Source: Nymphaea colorata (taxonomy: Eukaryota; Streptophyta; Magnoliopsida; Nymphaeales; Nymphaeaceae). From it: DNA of 64,000 bases. The stretch is from contig NC_045138.2 of assembly GCF_008831285.2 (NCBI RefSeq), positions 17,953,934-18,017,933 on the forward strand, in the 5' to 3' direction. This document shows, piece by piece, positions 50,501-60,300 of this stretch. The first letter of the stretch is position 1. Every line of letters starts with the position of its first letter. Both the position numbers and the translations under genes were made by a program. Below the pieces are notes generated by a model, which was not told where the DNA came from, searched no databases, and worked only from the letters and a program-made list of their open reading frames with translations.

Positions 50501-51883
50501 TATCTTTTTATGCAGTACCTGCTTGTTTTTGCTATCTGATATTGTTGAGGTGCCTTTTTCTTGTTTTTTTTGTTTGCATGGTGCTTGAATGGCATGGCTC
50601 TTCATGGACACTGTTCTCTTATTATCCTTGTTTGTTGGTTTTTTGTCTTTTAGCTGTTTAATTGTTTTTCCCCAATTTGATTGGTAGGGGAGTAAAAAAA
50701 GAAACCTATCTAATACCGTGCGATTTGTTGGTTTATTGAACACCTATACTATGAACTTGTGAATCAGTCTTAAGATTTATCATTGTCTAGCAACTAGGAT
50801 ATGTCACTAGAGATGCTTATTTTCTCCGACTGAAATCTTATCATGCGTTGCCTTCGTTCCTATTTCAATAACAACAATACAACACTTATTTAATGAGTGA
50901 CAGTGTCTGGATTGGCGGGAGCATTTTGGCCTCACTTGGTTCATTCCAGCAAATGTGGTTCTCAAAGGCTGAGTAAGTTGAACTTCACATAGTTTCTTAT
51001 GGTTTTTCTATCTGTTTTGTCACTAAAATAACTAATTATGTTCTACTGGGCCATTTGTTTTGGACAACTGGATGGCTTCATATGCTAAGTTTGAGTTCCA
51101 CAAAGTGCTTCTGCATATTGGGTTCTAGATTGTCTAACCTGATCTAAAATTATCTAGATTGTCATTGCTGTGTATTGGGGACCTCGATGGTTCTGATCCT
51201 AGATACAGATTTTGCCGTGTTCTGAATCCAATCCTGATCCAAGTTCTCACGAATTGAGCTGTCCAGAATTAACTCATTATGCATCCTAGTGCAAAAGCCA
51301 TAAACCATGAAATATTTTGACAGATTTACGTTGGTTAATGTACATCCTTCTGCTGCCTTGTTCATGGTTCATATTTTTTTCCCACAAGGAGCAAGTAATG
51401 CCTCTGAGCACCGTAGCTTTTGAAGCTTGTAATTTTTACTTGAACATGCATTAACTGTTCGGGTTGTCTGGCTTAACGAGTTCAGCCCTTGTTTGGATGA
51501 TTAGATCTCAGTTCAGCAAAAATTGATTTTTTAGGACATATCCCAACTTCGTGGTGGCCAAAAAATTCAACAAACTAATGAAATATTAGACCTACTGGCA
51601 ACGGTTAAATGCTGCTTGAAAACATTCTGCTGTCTAGACTGGCTCTTTTATGTAGGTAGGGTGGTGGACGAGTGAAGGTGGAGGGGGATTTGAAATTTGA
51701 AGTGTTGAGGGAGAGGCAGATATTGAACATGCACCTATTTACAAGATAGTCTTGATCTGTCTAGCAGACCGGCCAAGCCATCTATCATAGTCTAGCTGTT
51801 TTAGCATGTTATTGCTCATAATGCTGATGCTTTGCAGGTACGAGGAACATGGAACTGCATATATTCAGAGAAAATGTCCATGA
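32508..51883 (+). CDS. ARP4: Actin-related protein 4 (ARP4/BAF53 homologue)
   Basis: Nuclear actin-related protein of 445 residues (Arabidopsis ARP4 is about 441), a core subunit of NuA4 histone acetyltransferase and SWR1/SWI-SNF-type remodelers. The start MYGGDEVSAI is family-typical. The actin ATP-binding loop [18 protein letters not shown], the ARP4-specific Ser/Lys-rich insert ([10 protein letters not shown]...DKSKKKR), [11 protein letters not shown], the second nucleotide region [25 protein letters not shown] and the end YIQRKCP are all present. Exons: 32508-32520, 33702-33793, 34735-34911, 34991-35064, 39982-40062, 41030-41090, 41251-41300, 41785-41839, 42726-42803, 42886-42939, 44662-44715, 44800-44860, 46613-46664, 46787-46853, 48012-48074, 48167-48229, 48678-48740, 48997-49061, 50904-50972, 51838-51883. 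All introns are GT-AG and phases total 1,338 nt. Loss of ARP4 in Arabidopsis is reported to be deleterious, so selection to keep splicing across the inflated introns is expected. Confidence 0.96.
35179..35406 (-). repeat. Copia 3' long terminal repeat
   Basis: On the minus strand it begins TGACGCGTTATG right after the purine tract and ends ...TGTCAACA. It contains a TATTTAA-like word and an AG tract. No second copy was found within the window. Confidence 0.7.
35179..37330 (-). mobile_element. Antisense Ty1/Copia fragment in ARP4 intron 4
   Basis: Read on the minus strand: a degenerate integrase tail (about 37300-36950), then reverse transcriptase with [59 protein letters not shown] (the catalytic YVDD is now YVDN) and LKYFLGIEI. 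RNase H follows with [13 protein letters not shown] and [12 protein letters not shown] (about 35660-35570). A polypurine tract (complement of 35410-35420) precedes a 228-bp 3' LTR at 35179-35406 with TG...CA ends. Frames are broken. No 5' LTR, gag or protease is recognised, so the element is 5'-truncated. Confidence 0.85.
37721..39490 (+). mobile_element. Ty3/Gypsy fragment (LTR end, gag, protease) in ARP4 intron 4
   Basis: An LTR end (about 37721-37910, ending ...GCTAACA) is followed by a primer-binding site AGGTATCAGAG (37911-37921). Gag begins at ATG 37931 with a charged helical stretch and a stop after 64 codons. A second open part (38231-38887) has [14 protein letters not shown] and other gag features, and includes a 15-residue internal repeat (RTSPRE twice). 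A zinc knuckle [14 protein letters not shown] is at about 38905. The retropepsin has [11 protein letters not shown] (about 39141-39173). A frameshift follows near 39310, and the element stops before reverse transcriptase. The GC content is clearly higher than in the surrounding intron, in keeping with a younger insertion. Confidence 0.85.
41353..41418. repeat. 33-bp tandem duplication in ARP4 intron 7
   Basis: Two nearly identical copies share the word 'ggtacttgatggccacaggt' followed by 'ttagctaa'. Confidence 0.9.
43545..44130. repeat. Repeat-derived DNA in ARP4 intron 10
   Basis: Contains CT and CA runs (about 43708-43735) and a TA run (about 43985-44004). GC-richer words at each side ('caggtgctggtgcac' near 43618 and 'gacacctgcacc' near 44021) may be ends of a small DNA transposon. 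Short open frames here are low-complexity by-products. Confidence 0.4.
47310..48000. repeat. Local tandem duplication in ARP4 intron 14
   Basis: A segment of about 200 bp occurs twice. Copy 1 is about 47310-47775, excluding the insertion at 47415-47683. Copy 2 is about 47789-47975. Shared words include 'tttttggtgcttg', 'tactttttgttaatgt', 'ataagacat', 'ctctaaaatatt' and 'ttctgcta'. The copies are diverged but clearly related. Confidence 0.75.
47415..47683. mobile_element. MULE-type MITE, 269 bp, with 9-bp TSD
   Basis: The ends are inverted repeats: AGTCACATGGGTA on the left and TACCCATGTGACT on the right, 13 matching positions. Flanking 9-mers TAGTCGTAC (47406-47414) and TACTCGTAC (47684-47692) differ at one base. 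The second copy of the surrounding duplication (near 47885) reads through the site without the element, which confirms the insertion. No coding sequence. Confidence 0.85.
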
Positions 51884-52184
51884 GAAACATCTTTATATAT
51901 TCAGTTAAACTAAGCACCTTCATCCTTGTTTATGGGAGTGAGGAAGCAAATGATCGTGTACCATTATGAAGCTAGGGCATTATCGCAGCACATCAATGGA
52001 GATGTTGTGAACAAAAATTCAGAGAAAATGTCCATGAGAAACATCTTTATGTATTCAGTTAAACCAAGCACCTTCATCCTTGTTTATGGGAGTGAGGAAG
52101 CAAATGTTCGTGTACCATTATGAAGCTAGGGCATTATTGCAGCATTGCAGCACATCAATGGAGATGTTATGAACAAAAATTCAG
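51863..52184 (+). repeat. 154-bp tandem duplication covering the ARP4 stop codon and 3' UTR
   Basis: Copy 1 (51863-52016) begins inside the last ARP4 exon, at ATTCAGAGAAAATGTCCATGA, and runs into the 3' flank. Copy 2 (52017-52178) repeats it with a few substitutions and an 8-base internal duplication (GCATTGCA), followed by the first bases of a third copy. The duplicate therefore carries a second set of terminal codons (QRKCP-stop) that is not reached in translation. Confidence 0.93.
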
Positions 52185-54290
52185 TTGCGAACTCAGGCTG
52201 CACCAATGTTCGCTTTTATTTATTCCAGTTTTAAATTATGGAGCACATAGTGGAAACTTCAATTCACAGAATTGCTTTCACCATACTTACACATTCTATC
52301 TGGCACCATGGGGTTGTTTGGCAATGAAAACAATAACAAACCGTTCCATCTGGCATTCTTAAAAATTGAGAAAAATTCATGGAACACTTTTTTGAGACAG
52401 TTTTATGGATCATTTTGTTACAATGTTCATTGAATCTGTCCTTTAGGAGTTGTTTGGCATTAGAAACAATGTGTAAGTGTCTCATCAATCACCCCCAACT
52501 TGAACAAGTGCCCCGTTAATAATACTCCAAATTTGAGGTAGATTCTTAAAGCGCTCACACCTTCCTAATGCTAAATGCCCCCTGAGTGTTCCAGTGATCT
52601 GGTCGAACCTTTGGGTGAATGCATGAAACATTTGGATACTGTTCCCATTGCCAAACTTGGCACCCGCTGCATACATGTGTACGCACATGCTTTCCTGTCA
52701 CACGTGCACATCCAAATGCATACCAAAACATATACGTGAATGCCGAGTGAAATATCCATCTGCATTCGAGGTTTCTGTATCCTGATCAGGCTGGTTTCTG
52801 TATCAAGCAAAATCAAAGCTTAGTAATTTAGCTTATACGCATTTTGTCTACAAAACGCTGTGATTCAGGTGAATAATCAGATCCTCTGGAGACACCATGA
52901 AAATCTAGTTATTGGGAATTTTTTTTTGGTGAGTGAATTGAAGTTTCCATATTTAGTTGCCAATTCTTACTGGCTTCTCGTTTGAGTAAAAACCCAAATG
53001 ATAAATCCTTTATCTTTGTTTTGAGGGGGAAAAGAAAAACTAAGAATAGTTTTCATAGTTAACGGGAAAGAAAGTAAGAAAAATAAAAATTTATGCCATT
53101 GGCAAGATAAAGAACCAAAAATCTTGCCCTTTCGTGTAAATCGATGAAAGCTTCAGAGCCACGACGTAAGGCGGAGAAAAGAACCGACCCTTTTCGTTGT
53201 GGTTGCGAGATGGGCCTCCATCCCTTGTCCTGTGTAAAGGCCAATCCTTGGCTGATAAAGGGGTGGGGACACTTGATTAATAACCTTGCTCCATGGGAAA
53301 AAGCATTCCAAAAAGTAATCTTCATGAGAAAGGAAGATATTGGAGATGATGGCATATAAAATAATGGCCGGTACCTCTCATGTGGTTGTGTTTTTTGCCA
53401 TGCCAACCATAAAGCAAATCTCTACGTGTTCAAATAAATATAGTTCAAAGCATGTTCTTTGAATAAATAATTAGTTCCTTTTTTTTTCCTTTCGTTGGTA
53501 GGCTAAGGGATAATATTTGAATGACTAGGCTGATGAATCCGGGAACCGTCCCAGTTGAAGGAATAGAAGAAACAAAGGCGCATAGCACACCACATGGTTC
53601 ACCGCGACATCTTCATAAATCTTTAAAATATTTAACATTATAATTTATTCAATAAGAAGTTGGTGGCGTGTTACTGTCTGAAAATATGGTGTAAATAATA
53701 ACAAAATTTTTTCTCATAATGCCTTTTGAAATAAGCATCGTTTACAGAGAATCGGAGAAATAAGCATCCTTTTGGAACAAGTCGCTGATTCACATCGAGG
53801 TCTCGTCAAGTATATATACAGAAAAATGAAAGCTTAAAAGACCTCTCAGCCTCGTTCATCACCTTGTTATCTCCTTTCTTTATTTCTTCCGCTTTAATGA
53901 TGGAAAGGTTGCCACATGACATGTTGGGAAGAAGACAAGCTTTGCTGCCGAAACTTTTGGCCAGTAGGGCCCACGTTGCTGCAGGACAAACTCACGAATT
54001 TATTTGATTAAATCAACAATGAGACCCACTTACAAATTTTCAGTAAATTTAGCTTCCTTTCTTAAAAGGAGTACTATTTAAATAATTTCTCCTTTTCAAA
54101 GTGATGACAATAATCAATTTCATATTAACAGGGTAAGCCTAATATTTCACCAAAATGAATATGAAAAACAGGGATACCGAAAGTATCCATGAATTGCTTA
54201 CATACATCAAAATTAGATGTTATTTTTTCTCTTTTTCAGCTTGTGTACATAATTACACTACATGGGGATGTTGGGGGGCAGGCAGACTTT
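52185..54290. other. Intergenic DNA between convergent ARP4 and EOL1
   Basis: No gene is seen. A segment at about 52305-52475 has similar words at both ends ('gttgtttggcaatgaaaacaa' near 52312 and 'gttgtttggcattagaaacaa' near 52450), typical of small hAT-type elements. Open frames near 52264-52816 and 53059-53406 show no family signature. The 3' UTRs of both flanking genes should lie here. Confidence 0.5.
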
Positions 54291-57200
54291 TCATGGCTCC
54301 TGACTGTGCACGCGGCAGTGGAGCTCCATAATCTCTGGGTGATTTGGGTCCAAAGAGAGCGCTGCCCTGCAGTCACGGAGCGCTCCGGAGACGTCGCCGA
54401 TGCTCTCATGGAAGGCGGCACGCAAGTGCAAGAGATGAAGATCCGCTTTGAATGCGATTGCCTTTGTCAACTCAGCAATCGCTTCCTTCTCTTCATGGTT
54501 GTCCATTAACACTGAACAGCAAAGAGGAAACATGAGTTGACAGCAGGGCAAAGAGCCCACTAAACAAAAGAAACATTAAAATTAGTGAACAATGTCAAAG
54601 AACAAGTTCATGATGAACAAAGTTCATGATGGTGCAAGTAATGGAATGATGATTACAGAGCAGTACTGCAATGAAATGTGCATGCACAGAAAGATGAGCA
54701 GAGGTACAAGCAATCAGGGAACTCAACCAACAAACAAAACAAGCATTAAACTTAGTGAGCAATGTCAAAGAAGAACAAGTTCATAATGGTGCAAGTAATG
54801 CAATGATTAGCTTACAGAGCAGTACGGCAATCAAATGTGCATGTGGTACAAGCAATCAGGGAACTCCGAGCACGAGCGGGCTTTTCAACGATTAGGTGCT
54901 TCAATCATATGCGTGACTTACTGATTTACAAGACATTAAATAATGCAGAATTGACAAAAATCGGTTATTAAATATTTAAGCTGTTCTCTTCCTTAGAATG
55001 CCTTGATTAGTTTTGACAGTTGCACTGACAATCTGTATTTGGAAATAATCCCTTGATTAGTTTTGACAGTTGCACTGACAATCTGTATTTGGAAATACGA
55101 ACACAGCAAAATATAGAAGAATTTGGAAATAAAAGCCCAATACAACAATGAGGCAGAGCTTATTTCCACCATTTAGGATTTGGATGAGGATCTGGGGATA
55201 AATCCATATTTACAAAGTAGCAACATAGTTTCTACACAAGGGGGGATACAGGACCCAGTCAATATGGAGATTCCATGTGGACTTCCATCTTCCATGCAAA
55301 CGTAACAAGCAAAAGCTGAATGCAACAAAGCATGGAAAACAATGGCAAAAGAACATTGTCAATAATAATTTGAGGAACATGCTTACTGGTCAGTGCTGAC
55401 CGACCAACAATGATCGTCAACTTTGTGCAAACAATTAAGGCAGCATAAGAAAACAAATACTTTTCAAGATGTAACATGCTTTCCCATCTGGCATTTGAAA
55501 ATCTAATAAAACTTGCATCTCTACAAGCCGACAGAAAGACACAATTAGAATATGTCTACGTCTATCTATGCATAGAAAGAAATTTGAGAATGAAATCAAC
55601 ATTTATCATAATCTCAGCTGGTATTCTATGAAGTGACAAGTGAATTTTTCATACCTGCAGCCCTATATCTGTATGGGTATACACGCAAAGGGTCCAACTG
55701 AGTAACCATTTTCAAGTCCTCTTTCGTCAGATCACGATCACAATACTCAGACCTTTTCTCATATGCTGAAGCATTGTTCTTAGCCTTCTCAATCAACTTC
55801 GTCATTTCCTCATATGCTGCTTCTCTGTTGTTATTAAGGTAATGTACACGAGCAAGACCTTGGTGAGCTCGGGTATGGCGGATCTTGAGGGCGTTTATAT
55901 AACAATCAGCAGCCATATCCAGCTTTCTACACTCCACGTATACGCTGCCTAGATTGTTAAGGGCCTGGATCATAGAAATCAAGAAAAGTAGAGCATATAT
56001 CGTCAGGATATGCCAGCTCACAAAAATCTGGGTATAAACTAGTTACTTTCTGACAATGTGAACTGCATTGAAACAAGCACCATTAACTCCACATCATGTA
56101 CGTTAGCCATCATCCTATGGAGAAAGTGAATTTTCCAACAAAGGGGAAAAACACTATTTTCTAACCAATTTGTTGTTTTATGCCCCAATTCACTTTTCCA
56201 TCACCAAGCACGTGAAGTTCCATATGATGGATTCTCAAGAAAATGGTATCTTGAATAATCAGCCTTCCATGCTCAGGGACATGGGCACTTCAAGATGACC
56301 AGTATACCGAACATTTAAGTACGATCCTTTTCCAAATAAGATGAAAAGACACTCAACATTTACACCCTAGGAAAGTACCATGTTTCAGCATGTGAGCAGT
56401 GCCATCAAAATTAGTTGACCAAAACCCAACTGCAAGTTGGCCGTTATTTAATCATGAAAGCATTTATTCATTAAATTACTGTTAATCCATTAACAACATC
56501 CCACAGGAAATGAAAGAGGGTCCATGAGTTGGCATTTGCAAAAAAATTTAGCGCTAGGGTGTTCCCAAATGCATCTTTGATGATGAACATTTTGGAAGTT
56601 GGAGCTCAATTACCCAAACTTGGTGTAAGGATAGGACTTGTTCAGCTGGCAATATACACGTTATATACATGCTTGCTATTATTAAGTAAAAAAGGAAGAT
56701 ATACTCATGGTTGATGATAGCGTGGCCAACATATCTTTGCTAGGATAAATATTGGTCATGGTTCTCCTAGAGTCCTAGCCAGAGATAAATAAAAGTTACA
56801 CTTGTTCTTGTGTATGTGCATGTACTTATCTTTTCACCCAACAACATAACAGATCAAATTACAAACCTGTCCTTTACGAAGCCTGTCTGAAGGGCACTTC
56901 AAAGCATCTTCAAGAAGAGATATAACTTTCATGGAATATGAAGGATCAGGACTAGAATCTGCCAAGGCATATGCCTTGAGAAAGAATGCTTCAAATGACC
57001 TCTGAAGATTAAGTGATTCCTCTGCCTTGCGAAGTCCTTCCTCACAATGCCCTGTGTCATACAAAATCCAACCCTCATAAACAAGACGCTCGGGCTCAGT
57101 GGCTGCATGCTGACGTGCTAATTGGAGACTCCTCATAGCTGCTTCTGGACAGTTCAGTCTGATTTGGCAAAAATAAAAATTAATTCAACTGATGCGTGAC

Positions 57201-59594
57201 AACAGGACAACACATAATAAATTCAAAATGCAAATCATTCTCACAGAGAACAGAGTCAACAGACAATGAAAATGTACCTAAGCAGAAGCAAAGATTGTCT
57301 GAAATATAACACCCCTTTCACGGGATCAGATTCAAGCATCTGGTATATTACAGATAAGGAACCGATATCATCAACCGAGGACCATCGTTCATAAAGTTGC
57401 AACCAACAATCAGCCATCGTCCAAGGCCTGACATGCTCTTGAACAAGGGTGTGCAGCTGGGAAGCTGCCACACGACCCTGAAACATCCTGTATTGGGGAT
57501 TCAAAGTAAGAATTGCCTGAATATCTGACAGTGCAGATCTGTAATCCTCAATCAAGAGATAGAAGCAAAACCGAAGCTCCAAGCATTCCAAGGACAATTT
57601 GAATCCAAGAACGCGATTTATTTCCGTTAATGCCGCCTGCATGTTTTCTTCTCTCATGAGAATGGCAGCTCGATACATGTAAGGGTAAACAAGAGTCGGG
57701 TCCAATTCTGTCGCTTTTTCCAGATCCTGCCACCTTTTTTCACTATCACAGTATAGAGACCGTTCCTGATACATCCACCCCAGAGGGTTATGCGAATCAA
57801 TTGCTGAGCTGATCTTCTCGTATGCTGAAACTTGATTTTCCCGTTTACAAGTGACTCTAGCCAAGCCAGCAATCGAATAAACATGCCCCGCTTGGTAAGC
57901 TGCATCAAATAGCTGCCTTGATTTGTCATATTCTTTTCTTAACAGTCGCATGCATGCAAGTTGATGAAGTGCCAATTGTTTCTGCCTAATATCGCTTGCA
58001 CACTCCACTAGTCTTTCCAGGAAGCTAATTGTAAAATCTGAAGCTGGGTGGCTGTTCATTGCAACCTCACTAAGAAAACAGAAGAGAGAAAATGAGGCAT
58101 GACCAACCATAAGTGCTCTTTGATGAGCATCGACATTACAAAAGATGCTAGTAACCTGTTCATCATTCAAGCAGTCTGGAAGATCATGTAGAAACACTTG
58201 TAGACAGGAAGCAGCAGTTACTGGGGAGTTTTCATGCAAAGCATACTCCATAAGGTTGACTGCGTCCTGCCTGCTGCAAACCATAGCTGCAAGCTTCCGA
58301 TCACAAACATCTTTAAGCTTTTCACAACAAAACTTGTTTGCAAAGCTCAATATTTCAAGTATTGATTCTGCAGGCAAATCCTTCAACTCATTGGTCTGGC
58401 TAAATTCACTTATTGCCCTCATACTCAACGGAGAGATCCCATTCTCAGATAGATCAATTTCTTCCTGTGATGATTCCGTGAAACATCCATTGAGCATCGT
58501 CCGGAAAGGAATAGATAGAGCTGCCATCTTTTGGCGATCACACTCTACCTTATCATCTCCTATCTTGAATATCACATAATCAGAAAGGCCTATAGTGTTA
58601 TAATCTCCGGTCTTTATGTCTTGAGAACCCTGAGCCCCAAAATCAAGTTGCGAAGACGCAATGTCCAAATAACCAAACTCTTGAGTACATTTGCCACAAG
58701 AGGCAAGCAAATCAGCGATCAATTCTTCTCCTTGCTTTTCATACTTCAACCATGCACCAAAAACCAGCCGCTCGTGTATGGTGCTGGCGTTCAGCCAAGC
58801 AGACCTGAGGCTTCGGCGAAGCAATTTCACCTCCCCAAGACCCCGAAACACATGAAACTGCAACAAATAGAGGCTTGCCTTGTCATGGACGTCAGAATTC
58901 TCGAGCTCTTCGTGAATCTGAGCTAGGATCTCAACATAATCGAGTGGCTTAAAATGTGGAAGGATCGGTGGTTCTGCTACCTTGACGAGAGGTTCACTAT
59001 GACAACAACAAGCACAAACATTAGCTTCGAACCGAATGAGAAAACAGAACCCGAAAGAAGACGAACTACTGACGGCAATTGCTCATAGAAGCAGTTCAAC
59101 GGGGGTAGAATCCGACCACAGAACTAAAAACAATGAAGCCAAACGTTTTTTAAATTGATGTAGAGAAGAAAGACCCAGCTAAGGGGAAAACTCAATAAGA
59201 AATTGCATCTTAAAAAAGGGAAAATGGGTTCAAATGTTACTTTCTGCACTAGGAATCACCAATTTTTACACGAATTAGATGATCACAGTACCAAAATACA
59301 TATCCCTTAACATGGGCGCAGAAACCTACCAACAGGAACAACCAGAGCGACGGGAACGCAAACCCAATATTTCAGACAGAAGCCGCTCAAGTATGGTTAT
59401 TGCTGTCAGATAGGATGCCCAGAAGAACCGAATGGACAAACGGAAGAGAGACAGAGAGAGAGAGAGAGAGCTTACTTGCAGGAATACGAAGCGAGCTTGG
59501 CAAGCTTCCCCCTCTCAACCTGAAGCCATGACTGAGGGTTAAGGGCATGCAGTTGGGTCTCCTTACACGAGTCTGAAAAGAAGGGCTTTCTCAT
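54291..59594 (-). CDS. EOL1: ETO1-like protein, EOL1 type (BTB-TPR substrate adaptor)
   Basis: Adaptor of CUL3 E3 ubiquitin ligases; in Arabidopsis ETO1/EOL proteins bind type-2 ACC synthases and limit ethylene production. The predicted protein is 886 residues (Arabidopsis EOL1 is about 888). The start MRKPFFSDSCKETQ and NPQSWLQVERGKLA are typical of EOL1 rather than of the longer ETO1 N-terminus. The BTB domain is at about 178-281 (DYVIFKIGDDKVECDRQKMA, then FANKFCCEKLKDVCDRKLA). Tetratricopeptide repeats fill about 490-880, with helices such as AALTEINRVLGFKLSLECLE and GALRDCRAALSLDPNHPE. Exons: 59594-59476, 58996-57278, 57158-56867, 55964-55655, 54511-54291, all GT-AG, phases totalling 2,661 nt. 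An upstream in-frame ATG (59735) would add 47 unconserved residues, so the inner ATG was chosen. A long open frame opposite exon 2 is a shadow. Confidence 0.96.
54561..54868. repeat. Degenerate tandem duplication in EOL1 intron 4
   Basis: Two copies (about 54561-54734 and 54735-54868) share 'attagtgaacaatgtcaaag'-type words, 'ggtgcaagtaatg', 'cagagcagta' and 'acaagcaatcagggaactc'. The second is shortened. Confidence 0.8.
55001..55097. repeat. 50-bp tandem duplication in EOL1 intron 4
   Basis: Two almost perfect copies start 'ccttgattagttttgacag' at 55001 and 55051. Confidence 0.95.
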
Positions 59595-60117
59595 ACCACC
59601 AAACAAGAAACCTCTTCTCTCTTCCCCAGGTCTCCAAAATCCTCCTCTGGATCCCACAGGGTTCGTCAAGAAGCACAACAGAGCTACAACAAACCTCCCA
59701 CTCTGAACCAAATATATCCAGAACCTTTGCACCACAAAGAAAAGGCGCTCAAAACACCCACAGCCCCTACCAAAACCTTAGAAACTTTGAAGCAGACAAA
59801 GGGGGAAAATTAGAGGAAAAGAAAAAAAAGCCCTCCTCTGATCTCCAAAACTATACCTCACACTCACAGGCTCACAGCAAGAACCAAATAACAAAAGAAA
59901 AGGGGAAAAAAAAACCCCACTATTTTAATCCCAAAATAATCCTACCGAGCGGAAAAGGATTTAAAGAAAAGGGGGAGAACACACAAACTGTAGCCACAAA
60001 AGCAACAGAACTTATACCACTGTTGGGAAATGGAGCCAATAACCAGAAAAACGAAAATAGGCCGCACAAAAAAAGGAAGAAAAAGACCTTTACTCTGCTC
60101 AAACGGCTCTATTTCAC

Positions 60118-60152
<35 letters not shown>

Positions 60153-60300
60153 CTAGTCAAATTTTTTTTTCAACTACTGAACTCTCCCAATGGTTCACGC
60201 AGAGTGAATCAGTGTGCCACCATGACTTTTTATTCCATTAAAAGAGAAGAGAACTGCAGAGAAGATAACAGAAATCTCTGACACCCTCATTATTGCAGGG
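59595..60300 (-). promoter_or_regulatory. EOL1: EOL1 promoter and 5' leader, GA-rich
   Basis: The region upstream of the EOL1 start contains a GA/CT microsatellite of about 32 bp (60119-60150). A second one (59452-59470) sits just inside intron 1. GA/CT tracts are common near plant transcription starts and can bind BPC/GAGA-type factors. No TATA box or start site could be fixed. Short frames here are repeat-driven. Confidence 0.45.

Noticed and set aside
58145-58579. 144-codon open frame on the plus strand
   Set aside because: It lies opposite the well-supported EOL1 exon 2 and has no family signature.
59595-59735. Upstream ATG of EOL1 adding 47 residues
   Set aside because: The extension is hydrophobic and unlike EOL1 proteins. 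The inner ATG gives the conserved start and the expected length.
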